Origin: Helicoverpa zea
Lineage: Eukaryota; Arthropoda; Insecta; Lepidoptera; Noctuidae
Assembly: GCF_022581195.2 (NCBI RefSeq)
Contig: NC_061475.1
Location: 6,882,001 to 6,946,000 of the forward strand
Direction of reading: 5' to 3'
DNA length: 64,000 nucleotides
Part shown: piece by piece, positions 23,095 to 34,300 of the stretch
How positions within the stretch are numbered: the first letter of the stretch is position 1
Layout: each line of letters starts with the position of its first letter
The notes under the pieces: generated by a model
What the model was told of the DNA's origin: nothing
Seen by the model: the letters and a program-made list of their open reading frames with translations, nothing else
The model's database searches: none
Position numbers and translations under genes: made by a program

Positions 23095-23421
23095 ATGTTG
23101 TAAATAGTATTTGTATTAAACTGTAGATATTGTTAATAAATTGTTATTATGTATATTTGGCTGTTTTTTTTGTGTGCGTTCGCGCAGCGGAATGTTGTTG
23201 AATTTAAAGATTTTAATTATGCAGATAATTAGTGTATGACGTCCTATAATTGTGTATGGTAAATAAAAATTTGTGTATGCAGCCATTGTGGAGAAATTCA
23301 CCAAAAACAGATTCCGCTGGGCGAACGTTGGCGAACGTTGTCCTGGCGGAACTTTTTTTAATCCATAGACTTTAGAAGAAAAGAGATGTGTCCGAAAATT
23401 AGTGTGTATTTGTGTATAATT

Positions 23422-25018
23422 GATTATGTATGAATGAAATCAGTGCATGCATAAACTTCGGAGAAATTCAAGTTTCCGCTACGCGAACGTTTGGCCATTA
23501 GCTAGTTTTCATATAAAGCGCTTACATAGAGAGCTGTAGATTTTTACATACGTTGTTTTGAATTTGTTTATATTTGTTTAAAAAACAGATTTAGAAAAAA
23601 GTAGTAGGGTTCAAAAGATAAAAATATAAACGTAAAATACACTTATTAGGTCTTAGTTCTTAAAGTATGCAGTTTGGGGTCTAGATTTTCACGTTTACAC
23701 AAACCTTGTAAGTGTCTCCAACATGTTGCCAAGTATCAATGATGTTCTGTTAGTAATTAAAAAGTTATAGGATATTTTACCATGAACAGATCACTGTTTA
23801 CAAAGCAGTCGAATATCACGACGTTCTAAAGGAATTGCATGGTAAAATGTATGCCAATAATTAGTTTAATCATTCAACTATTCACTTGCAAAATTTCATG
23901 TCATTAAATTCAGTAATTAAAGAAAGACAATTATAATACTGACGGAGCATCGAAACCCTACATAATCCGACCAAGTTCGGATAGCTACAAAAAAGCGGCC
24001 GTGCCATATGTCTAAGCAACGTTCTTAATTTGGAAGGTTAGTATATTTATTAATATGGTACAGTTGCGTACACAAGCGTTAGGAAAAAATAAAACAATTG
24101 CATTTCTTGAATGAAAAATATTTTTTAAATAATAATGCCACTATCTACGACATTTTAGTTAAAATACGTAACGTTAATTAACGCTATTTTAATCACGTAC
24201 TCAAGTAATTTATGTAAGTAATAATAATAAAAATATTTTTGTACACGGATATTTAAATAGAGAAGCACTTGTTCATTGAAGATTTATTTTTATCGTAGAT
24301 AGTGGCATTATTATTAAAAAAATATTTTTCAATCAAGAAATACAATTGTTTTATTTTTTCCTAACGCTTGTGTACGCAACTGTACCATATTAATAAATAC
24401 TAACCTACCAAGTTAAGAACGTTGCTTAGACATATGGCACGGCCGCTTTTTTGTAGCTATCCGAACTTGGTCGGATTATGTAGGGTTTCGATGCTCCGTC
24501 AGTATTATAATTGTCTTTCTTTAATTACTGAATTTAATGACATGAAATTTTGCAAGTGAATAGTTGAATGATTAAACTAATTATTGGCATACATTTTACC
24601 ATGCAATTCCTTTAGAACGTCGTGATATTCGACTGCTTTGTAAACAGTGATCTGTTCATGGTAAAATATCCTATAACTTTTTAATTACTAACGGAACATC
24701 ATTGATACTTGGCAACAAGTTGGAGACACTTACAAGGTTTGTGTAAACGTGAAAATCTAGACCCCAAACTGCATACTTTAAGAACTAAGACCTAATAAGT
24801 GTATTTTACGTTTATATTTTTATCTTTTGAACCCTACGACTTTTTCTAAATCTGTTTTTTAAACAAATATAAACAAATTCAAAACAACGTATGTAAAAAT
24901 CTACAGCTCTCTAGGTAAGCACTTTATATGAAAACTAGCTAATGGCCAAACGTTCGCGTAGCGGAAACTTGAATTTCTCCGAAGTTTATGCATGCACTGA
25001 TTTCATTCATACATAATC
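23422..25018. repeat. 1.6 kb palindrome (two ~729-bp arms, 142-bp loop)
   Basis: The left arm 23422-24150 (from GATTATGTATGAATGAAATC to CCACTATCTACGA) is the reverse complement of 24293-25018 (TCGTAGATAGTGGC to CATACATAATC). Only scattered mismatches and a few indels occur over more than 700 bp. The loop 24151-24292 is AT-rich. Such a near-perfect inverted repeat could extrude a cruciform or give hairpin RNA if transcribed. Confidence 0.93.
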
Positions 25019-25306
25019 TAGACACACGGCAGTGTGTCCGCCAAGTTCGAGCAAAAAAAGCGACACACCGGCCGTGGGTTATATTACACGAACCATTTCG
25101 GGCCAAATTCGACCCCCCTGTAACTCAAAATCTATTTTATTTATGCATATCAAATTTCTAGTATCTGTTGAGACCCTCTCACTTATCTAAAATACAAAAT
25201 TTCATTAATATACCTATTGTAGATCTTGAGATATTGACGTCAGAAAATAGCTATTTTTACTATACACTCACTGACTGACTGATTCACTGACTCACTCATC
25301 AAAAAC

Positions 25307-25726
25307 CTATAGTCTGTTTTTTAATCTCGTAGACTAAATTGACACTTGCAAAATGTCAAACTTTCTAATAATTTTGCTAGCTCTGTGGTGCAGTGTTGTA
25401 CTTACGATACCGGTTCGTTGAATCGTAACTTTTTACAATAAGTCATCCTGAAATAATGGGCTTATCATTGATGATTACGCATGGTTTTGCGTGGTCAGAT
25501 ATCCCTGGCAGTTTGTAGCACGTCGTACAGCCATGTGTACGTACGTGAATTTTAAATATAAAACTTTGAATGAATATTAAATTCGTCTATTATAGATAAA
25601 AAGTTACGATTCAACGAACCGGTATCGTAAGTACAACACTGCACCACAGAGCTAGCAAAATTATTAGAAAGTTTGACATTTTGCAAGTGTCAATTTAGTC
25701 TACGAGATTAAAAAACAGACTATAGA
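25307..25726. mobile_element. 420-bp inverted-repeat element inserted at TATA
   Basis: Arms 25307-25431 and 25602-25726 are near-identical inverted copies (CTATAGTCTGTTTTTTAATC ... GATTAAAAAACAGACTATAG), with GTACTTACGATACCGGTTCG near the inner ends. The host text reads ...CATCAAAAACC before and ...GACCACTTCCAATGGTC after, with TATA at both junctions, suggesting a TATA or TA target duplication. Confidence 0.85.
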
Positions 25727-25874
25727 CCACTTCCAATGGTCGTATTGACTTGAAATTTGGCATGGAGGTAGGTCTTTATGTCAAGGTAAAGGGAAAAATC
25801 TGAAAATGGCCAAGTGTGAGTCGGTTTCAAAATAATGAAGGTGTTTTATACCCGGTGTAAATTTATACCCCTAA

Positions 25875-26295
25875 GGCGATTATCACACTGCCCCGCATGA
25901 TGCAGCGTAGTGCGTGGATGCGTTTTTTTCCGTTGTATGGAAATATCTCCGTTTGTATGGAAAACACGCATAGTCCAACACACTGAAAATGCATCCACGC
26001 GCGTTCATGCGGATCACGCACATACATGCGGATAAACACGCACCTCCGCGCGTAGGTGCGGGGCGAGACGCAAGGTATGGCACACTGAATCCCGCAATGC
26101 CGCGCGTGATTTTGAATGGGCGTGACGTGTATATTTGAAAATGGAACTCGCTGTGCGTGAATTTACAAAACGCACCTACGCGCGTGAGTGCGTGAAAAAC
26201 CCGCACGATGATGCAGATCTGCACTCCCGCAGGAACGCGCGTAGGTGCGTCGACACGCAAGATGCAGCTTGATGCGGGGCAGTGTGAAGATCACC
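25875..26295. mobile_element. PIF/Harbinger-type MITE with TAA target duplication
   Basis: The ends GGCGATTATCACACTGCCCC and (inverted) GGTGATCTTCACACTGCCCC are flanked by TAA at 25872-25874 and 26296-26298. A 3-bp TAA duplication is the hallmark of the PIF/Harbinger superfamily. The 421-bp interior is GC-richer than its surroundings, with repeated CGCGCGTAGGTGCG-like text, and has no coding capacity. Confidence 0.85.
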
Positions 26296-26640
26296 TAAGG
26301 ATCTAAAACTACTAAATTTATCTATATTTATATAATATATCTTCGAATGGTACAAAGGTTTGTATTTAGTCAAAGTAAAGTAAAAATCTGAAAACGGCCA
26401 AGTGTGAATCACTTTCGAAAATAACGAATGTGTAACTTTGATCCACGAACATAATATATGATAACATGTCATGTCAGTCAGTTGGTAAATCTAGTCCATT
26501 TATTTAATCTAGTTCATTTCTTTGTAAGAAACATAGTGCATATAAAAAAATCTAAAAGATAGTATAAATGAGTCATTTCTTTGACTAACTTCATCATAAG
26601 AAAAAATAAAAATAAACAACCTTACAAAAATAAATGAAAT

Positions 26641-27001
26641 CCCACCCAAAACAGAAATGTGAAAGACTGCCAAGTTCGATAATATGGGAATGCTTCGCCT
26701 ATAAAAGAAGTGAGATCTGAATAAGTACCAAGTTCCATACACATACCTCAGTTAAAAATAGTTGCTTTTTAATGATGTTACTTGGCAAGTTTTAATAGAA
26801 AATTAAATACTTGATTCATTGCGTTTAGTAGGTTTATAACGGTGTATGAAAACTTGCCAAGTAACATCATTAAAAAGCAACTATTTTTAACTGAGGTATG
26901 TGTATGGAACTTGGTACTTATTCAGATCTCACTTCTTTTATAGACGAAGCATTCCCATATTATCGAACTTGGCAGTCTTTCACATTTTTGTTTTGGGTGG
27001 G
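26641..27001. repeat. 361-bp perfect-phase palindrome (153-bp arms)
   Basis: 26641-26793 and 26849-27001 are exact-length inverted copies (CCCACCCAAAACAGAAATGT ... ACATTTTTGTTTTGGGTGGG), with a 55-bp loop. This is why the two strands show reading frames with the same first 29 residues here; they are not genes. Confidence 0.93.
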
Positions 27002-27278
27002 TCAATTATACACAAATACACACTATTTTTTGGACACATCTCTTTTCTTCTAAATCTATGGATTAAAAAAAGTTCCGCCAGGACAACGTTCGCCAACGTT
27101 CGCCCAGCGGAATTTGTTTTTGGTGAATTTCTCCACAATGGCTGCATACACAAATTTTTATTTACCATACACAATTATAGGACGTCTTACACTAATTATC
27201 TGCATAATTAAAATCTTTAAATTCAACAACATTCCGCTGCGCGAACGCACACGTTTTTTTTTTTTGTTAGAATTCTAA

Positions 27279-27674
27279 GGCCCGGTTTTTCGTACATTAC
27301 GTAAAGTTAAAGTTAAAAGAACAATGTCAGACGTCCATAGTAACTTAGGCTCAATAAAAATATTTCATGTACAGTGAAAATTCTTACAGTTTTTTGTGTA
27401 GTTTAATGTCAGAAGCATTTCTATGTTTTCCACTTTTGCATTGAACTTCTCAAAACCAAATTATTCAAACGAAAAACCTGAACTCGATAAACAAAATAAT
27501 TACTTATTAACATGATATTTTTTTTTGTTGTCAATCTTGACCACGTTTAATTTGACATTTTTATTAGGAAATTTTAACGTTCAACAACGCTTTTTGAATT
27601 TAAACCCTGTTCATTTTACTGTAAGTAGAATTTAACCCTAACCTTGACGTAACCGAGCTTCGAACAACCGGGCC
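27279..27674. mobile_element. Second PIF/Harbinger-type MITE (GGCCCGG ends), TAA duplication
   Basis: GGCCCGGTTTTTCGTACATT at the left and (inverted) GGCCCGGTTGTTCGAAGCTC at the right are flanked by TAA at 27276-27278 and 27675-27677. It is 396 bp, non-coding, and immediately follows the composite foldback element. Confidence 0.8.
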
Positions 27675-27689
27675 TAAAACAAGGGGTTC

Positions 27690-27740
27690 GAAATAAAACT
27701 GCACAAAACATTTTATTCATTATATATTTTTGTCAGAAGG
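27690..27740 (-). terminator. Candidate minus-strand polyadenylation region
   Basis: In reverse complement, ATATATAATGAATAAAATGT-TTTGTGCAG carries an AATAAA signal followed by a T/G-rich stretch, just before the MITE at 27279-27674. This would be a suitable 3' end for a very long MEIOC 3' UTR, but AATAAA is common in AT-rich DNA and nothing here proves use. Confidence 0.25.
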
Positions 27741-28140
27741 TAATTAATACAGTGCCAAAACAGTAACAAAACATTAGTATGAAAAAATCAAGAATGCATC
27801 TAGCATTAACTACTAAATACCCAGATATAAACAATATCCTATGTTGATAGGAGGACAACATTTAACACTTATATTTTCACAACATTTGAACAAGACAGTT
27901 GGCATAGTAAACTATTTTATTTTTTAATAATATATAAATTGTGAACTAGTTTCATAACACCGATACGCCTAATGGATATTTTATTTTCTCTACATTATTA
28001 TTTGGGGGTAGTCATGTGCAATCAATTATCACTATAAAGCTAAATAATATGTCATTGTGTGTCAATTCATTAAATAAAATTCGATTTGTCAATTCATAAG
28101 TGAAGTTCATTTGTTTTAAATTGGCGCCCAACGTGGTACT

Positions 28141-28394
28141 TTTTTAGGGTTCCGTACCCAAAGGGTAAAACGGGACCCTATTGTTTTCGATCCTCTGTCC
28201 GTCTGTCACCAGGCTGTATCTCATGAACCGTGATAGTTAGAGAGTTGAAATTTTCACAGATGATATACTTAAAACTAGAATAAAATAAACGTTTTGGGGG
28301 GCTCCCATACAACAATCGTAATTTTTTGTCCGTTTTATAAATAATGGTACGGAACCCTTCGTGCGATTCCGAATCGCACTTGGCCGGTTTTTTA
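28141..28394 (+). mobile_element. Short GGGTTCCGTACC...CTTGGCCGG repeat, copy a
   Basis: The start AGGGTTCCGTACCCAAAGGG and the end GGTACGGAACCCTTCGTGCG..GCACTTGGCCGGTTTT match the ends of the two large repeats. The 230-bp interior (GTCCGTCTGTCACCAGGCTG, GAACCGTGATAGTTAGAGAG) is shared with 58727-58999. A short deletion-type derivative of the same family is likely. Confidence 0.8.
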
Positions 28395-31300
28395 ATCTGC
28401 TGCCTTATTACAGAGAGCAAAAGATTTACAAACTACCCACTTTATAATAAGGATGTGAATAACATTGAAGAAGAGTTTATTAGTGAATTATATCAAGTAT
28501 ATTTGAGACCTTTTGTCTCTCTGTTTAAAGCTTGAAGGACGCCATGACTATTCTACTGAAATTTTGTATCTTTCTAATAACAACAACAAAAAAATCACAC
28601 GTTTTTTTCACAAAAAAAATGCTGTATTAACATGAAAATTTAACCTTAATACATAAAATCATAAATAACAATCAACCAATCGAATCGCTTCCCGATACAT
28701 TCATTCAAATCCTGTATTCTAAACAGATATGCTTTGGTCATATTATATCGAAGACTTACGCCTACATATCCATCGTTGTCACTTCATACCCTCAATTTTC
28801 TACCGTAGAATTTCCTGCACATAACTACCCACATTATAATACTGCGTAAGAGCAGACCTTGCGACAACCGCCGCGCCAAGTACCTGCCCTAAAATCAGTC
28901 AGTCGCTTGATCATGCCGCGTTATACTAACATTTAATCACAAAATTACTGTATGTATACATTCTAACATGAAGAAAGAGGAGACATCTTCAAAATATTTT
29001 ATTTTAAACCATCTATGTAAAATGCTAAAGGTACCGTTAGCATGTGATGTGAGCTAATCTTATTTTATCCTTGGTCCAATGCGAGCTAACTTGGCATCTT
29101 ATGTAATACAATAGCTTCGTTACAAACTTTTTTGAAAAATTAGTGTTTTACCCGCTTTTCGATAATGCGCGTCTCAACTACCCTACTTATAAGAAGCGGC
29201 CATTTTTATAAAAAAATAAAATTACATCTAAACATTCGACGTTTTTCGTTTTTGAGGTACTTAAAAAAGGTCGAATGATTTTTTTTTATAAGCAAGTACA
29301 AAAATGAGCCAATCATAAAATAGTTTACATATTTGAGGACTTATTAATAATAATATGGTTGGACATTCAATATACGTATTTAAATTGTTACGTGGAAACA
29401 TGATAAGAAATTCTCCATAGGAAAGATATTGTTACGAGTCATACTCAATTTATTAGGTACAGTTAAAAACATGGTGTCAACTCTCCTATGAAAATTTTTA
29501 GACAATTTTTTTTCAATGTGCATTTTTCTATAAGACAAAGCTAACATTTGGATAAACATACATTCATATATTTCTCAATATACTTAAAGCTATTTGAGTT
29601 ACATTCAAAATGTGCGTAATACCAACATTATTAAACGAAACAGTATGAAACAATTACATTTTAAAATTGGACTGACTCATATGTATGAAGTTTTTTTTTT
29701 CGAGTTTTTTTTTATACTGTTTCGTATAAAAATTTGGTTAAGGTGACGTCTTAAACAGAGACGTGCATTATCAAAGTATACATTAGCACACCACAATACG
29801 TTTCCATCGCGATACCAATACCACGGAATTAAGTTTTAATAAGCTCATAAAATTCGATATTCACCACAGACAGTAATATTTTGTATCCATTAATATATAT
29901 TCATTAAGTATCTTAAAAAACACCTATTTTTTTTTTTTCATTTATACGGACAGATCCAAAGTTATACATGAGATAAAGACTAGCGATCATCATTCTGTTT
30001 TTTTCTTTAAATATTATTATAATAGTGTTCGCGCCTACAAAGCTTTGCTAAAAACAACAAAAATATAACAAGAACAATGATAATAAAAACAGAATGCAGT
30101 TAATAAGGGGCATTTTCACAGTGGCAGTGTTTGAGGAAATGCTAAATAAAAATAGTTGCATTGAATATATCAAGCGTTCTCTCGTCTTGTATGCGAGACC
30201 GGGTACCGTACAAAGGCTCATTTTGGTATTAATAATACATTCTTATGGCAAAATCATTTGAAAATCGACGTTCACTGTAATCGGACTAAATGTAGTGAGA
30301 TTTCAAACACTGAACAAATAATGACTTAATACAAAATATCCCATTACATTTGTCTTGTTTAACTGAATAAAACACTGTCACTTAAAACTTAAATTATAAT
30401 AAAATATACTTATTGGTGTCGACAAGTAGTGTTTAGCACCACATTACAATCTATACAATTACGTATGCCCTAACAAATCCAAGTGGCGCATCAATTCCTC
30501 ACAGAAAAAAGGAAAGAGAAAAAATAAAAAAACAATTTCTCCCCGTGCTCAAAAACCTTTGCTTTTTAATACTTGTGTACGCACACCAATTACCTAAAAT
30601 ATGTAAAAAATTAATTCACCAACACTTATCAACTAGAAAAATATTTTAGAAATTCTCACTTACATTTACGAGGAACTGGCAAAATAAATCCTGTATTTTT
30701 TCCGTTTTTTTTTTTTCAATATTTTTTTTATTTATTTATTACCATATTTATTTTTATTCAACTCACAATTGAATACAAAAAAACCAGATTTGGTCCTCAA
30801 GTATAAAATTCATGATGCCATTCCTATAAATTGGACAGAACTATTCACTGTACGCGCGTATTGACGAGTAGCAAAAATATTAGTAGACTATGCACACTAA
30901 ACAATGGCTCAAAATATCAAATCCACTAAATACCCAATAGAAAAAAAAAAACAATCTGCCTACGTGTTACGGCAAACCTCGTAGAAGCAATGTTAAACTT
31001 AAGAATCTATTAGAGTAAGATTAAAATGGTGGTTGACCGTTCGCGTCCGTAGACTGGCTCAAACATATCACAATAAACTACCTAATAGGACTAACCACCG
31101 TTATTGTCCACACTCATTCAACTATAAAATACTATCATTTGCAACTAATATTAAAAAAGAAACATCCCATTATAGCTTCACACCCAACGGAACTACGAAT
31201 CCACAGTGTCAAAAAGTGATTAAAACTCTTTTAATAAGAAATGTTTAATTTAAGAGTATTGAGTGTCCCCGCATGCGGTCACAGGGCGGCTATAACGTCC

Positions 31301-34300
31301 GTATAACTATCCATCACCTAAGAAAGGACTGACACACCGATTATTATGCTAAATAGTTACATTTTTCATCTAAACGAGGATTCATTATACGGTTATATAA
31401 CATGTAACTATCAGATTCGTACTATAAGCTTTAGGACCATCCACCTATGCCTATCGTCACCTAAACGCAAGGCTCAGATATCGAACACTACACAACTAGC
31501 ATCATTTAAAATAGATAAAAAACCAACTACACATTACACAATTTTGCAGGAATATCTATCTAAACAGTGAGTTTTATGTTTTCCTACCAAGTTTTTTTTC
31601 CTTGTTCGGTTATTATTTTTTTTCATTTTTTATAAATATTCATCCGTAAATTATTATCAAATTTGATAAAGCTCTAAGATTGATCCACATTCACATAAAA
31701 TTACTCAGGACACCGAGACACTGAAGCGTTATGAGTGTCAAAGTCTGACCACAACCGAAAATCTAACCGAATAAATATGCGACAACCTGTCATAACGATA
31801 AATGCGACCTAGCAAACCGTCGCTTACAAACACGGCGTTTAAAATTCGAGGAACATTTGTTAATAAAAAAAAAAACTTAAATATTAAAAACTCGGGAATT
31901 ATTGTTAAGGTAACCGAGTCGAGACCTGACCGCGAAGCTATAGAATAAAATTAAGAGAACCATTATCCAGTCTTGCTAATGGTGTGACTACACGTTTTCT
32001 AAAAAAATAAACATATCTAGCTGAATTCTCTAACGTGATGTGACACACGATTTGTACATTCAGGATTTTAGGAGCGAAACCTTGAGGGAAAATCTGAGTA
32101 CCTCGTAGAAACACTGGGGCAACGGTCGCTTCGGTCAAGCTACACTTTGGTCATATTTTTGGACTATCTTAACACCCGTTCACACTATCACCACAAAACG
32201 TTGCATATTTGACGAAAACTGTATTCACTAAAATCGAGTGTAAACAGGTCTAGCTGACAATTTTAAAACTTATAAGTAAAGGGGATCGCGGATATGTTTA
32301 GGCCATATAAAATGCTGGAAAAGCTAGTTTCAATAAAAGCGATTTTCCCTATAATAAAAAGGATTTGAGCAATACTTAAAATACCGAGCAACTGTCGAAC
32401 CTAGTGTTTCTTTAATTTAAATGTTTTTACGACATATTGCCTTTTTGATAATTTTATTTCTTACATACAAATTGTATACGTCGTTTGTGATACTTGGCTT
32501 AAAAGGCGTAATCGCCAATGTCACTTACGCTATAACAATCATTTATCGTCGTGTTAAAAATGTAAGCACACATCTCACTTCTACAATATTTTTATCGAAA
32601 TTGCTCAGCTGCTTCACACAAGGATTTCGCGAAAAATTGGCTCATACGCCTTTTAAGTTTTAATGTATCATAGTGCCTCAGAGACATATTATTTAAAAAT
32701 TACTCTCAATCAACTTCAAAAAGGCAATATGTCCATAAAACATAGAATAAGGTGCACCGATACAAACATCGATATACGTATGAAAATATTTGCGAACATG
32801 TCTATTCACTAAAATCTCAATTCATCTAAACATTGACTAAATAATAAACAAAACAAATAACGCTATTATGATTATTCATGCATATTTTATACTACCTACA
32901 AAAATCTAGCGTTTGTTAGGTATCTTAGGTTTAATGCGTACATTGGCGAGCCTGGGTTTCGACAAATATATTTTTTAGAAACAAATTGCCTTGACTTCCA
33001 TCAAACATATTATTATCATGTTATGAGAAAAATATTAAAAGGTCTTAACAGACGTTTTCCAAGTTTACAATTTCTAGTAAATAATTTAAATGACAGAGCT
33101 GAAGGTCGATACATCAATTATGATGTTTTATTAAAAAGAAAATGTTTTTTAATCTTCTTTTTTTTTACAATTTATTTATAAGCTAAGGACAGTCAAGGCA
33201 AAAAATCTTAAAAAAAGTATTCTCAAACCAGACATTTATAGTAAAATACTCAAACTTTACGTATAGTAAAAATTATTTCAAGCGACAATTGAGTATATTA
33301 CTATATTAGACGATGTCACCTGCTATTTATATTCTATTAACATTTAATTCATAGAGCAATCTAGCACCGTTTTGTATACTCCATTGCAATGGGAAGACCA
33401 GTGGGCAAGATGACAAAATTTAAGTGCATATAATTATGGAATATTTTTTACTCATAATATTTTGTTGCATTTTATAAAGTTGTACATTGTGTATAAAGTA
33501 CATATGTATGTATTTTTAGTCACTTTTTAAGTCGATACTTTTAACTTTTAAAATTTCTACAATGTAATCTGATCCCAAGGAAATTGAGAGCAGCCAAGGC
33601 CAATGAAAAGTGCATTACCAATTTAAGACGGTAATTTAGAGAGCAACAGTAATAAAAATATCGACATAAGCTATGCATGATTTCATTATGTTTGTGTATC
33701 ATTCTGAAATGTCCCTTAAATTCATTAAAAAAAAGGCTGTTAATATTTTTTTCCAACCTCGACGTCATTCTAACCCACTGTGCCTATCATCGCCCCTCAG
33801 AATAGAATATAACTAGCAGATAACACGAGGAAGAGCTGCAGGACGAATTACTGATAAAATTTAGGAATTCCCTCGTTACACCCTTACCATAAGCGTTGGC
33901 TTTTAATTAAGTACTCCATAGATTTGGTATAATTCATTATCTTTTCTTTTTTTTTTCAATTTTTTTCTCACGTTAAGGACTAAGGACATTATTATTTTTT
34001 AAATATAATTATAGGTTATATCACACAATATTCTTAAAGATATGCTGTTATAAGCGTTGGTCATTGAAATTCTGAAATCATATTTTATATGTTTTTTTTT
34101 TTACGTAATATTTAGCGTTTACCCTTGAAGGAAGAAAATAATAAGAATAAGCTTGTTTTTGGAGATTGGTTCGTAAAATGCAGTAAGGAAGGCTTATGCT
34201 ATGAAAAATTCCAATATTATATGGACGGAAGGTAACTGTTTATTGAGCTAAAACAAATTGGGCAAGTCGCGTTGGGGCGTTGAGTGTCACAGCCATTCAA

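Larger units (their letters stand above)
23172..27252. mobile_element. 4.1 kb composite foldback element with nested palindromes
   Basis: The outer inverted repeats are about 250 bp (23172-23423 and 27002-27252; ends GTGTGCGTTCGCGCAGCGGA / TCCGCTGCGCGAACGCACAC). Directly inside the left one lies a 1.6 kb palindrome (23422-25018); directly inside the right one lies a 361-bp palindrome (26641-27001). The motif TCCGCT..GCGAACGTT occurs near 23177, 23312, 23472, 24951, 27081 and 27230 in orientations that respect the symmetry. Between the palindromes lies a single-copy-looking repeat block (25019-26640) carrying two further inverted-repeat insertions. No transposase frame is visible. The architecture is like Foldback/Galileo-type elements, but relationship is not shown. 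T-runs of 7-13 bases flank both ends. Confidence 0.8.

Noticed and set aside
26509..27211. Two opposite frames beginning with the same 29 residues
   Set aside because: They come from the 153-bp palindrome arms (26641-26793 / 26849-27001) and have no coding features.
31033..31570. Two consecutive 71-74-codon plus-strand frames
   Set aside because: No recognisable motif, no splice relation and AT-driven composition. Not called as a gene.
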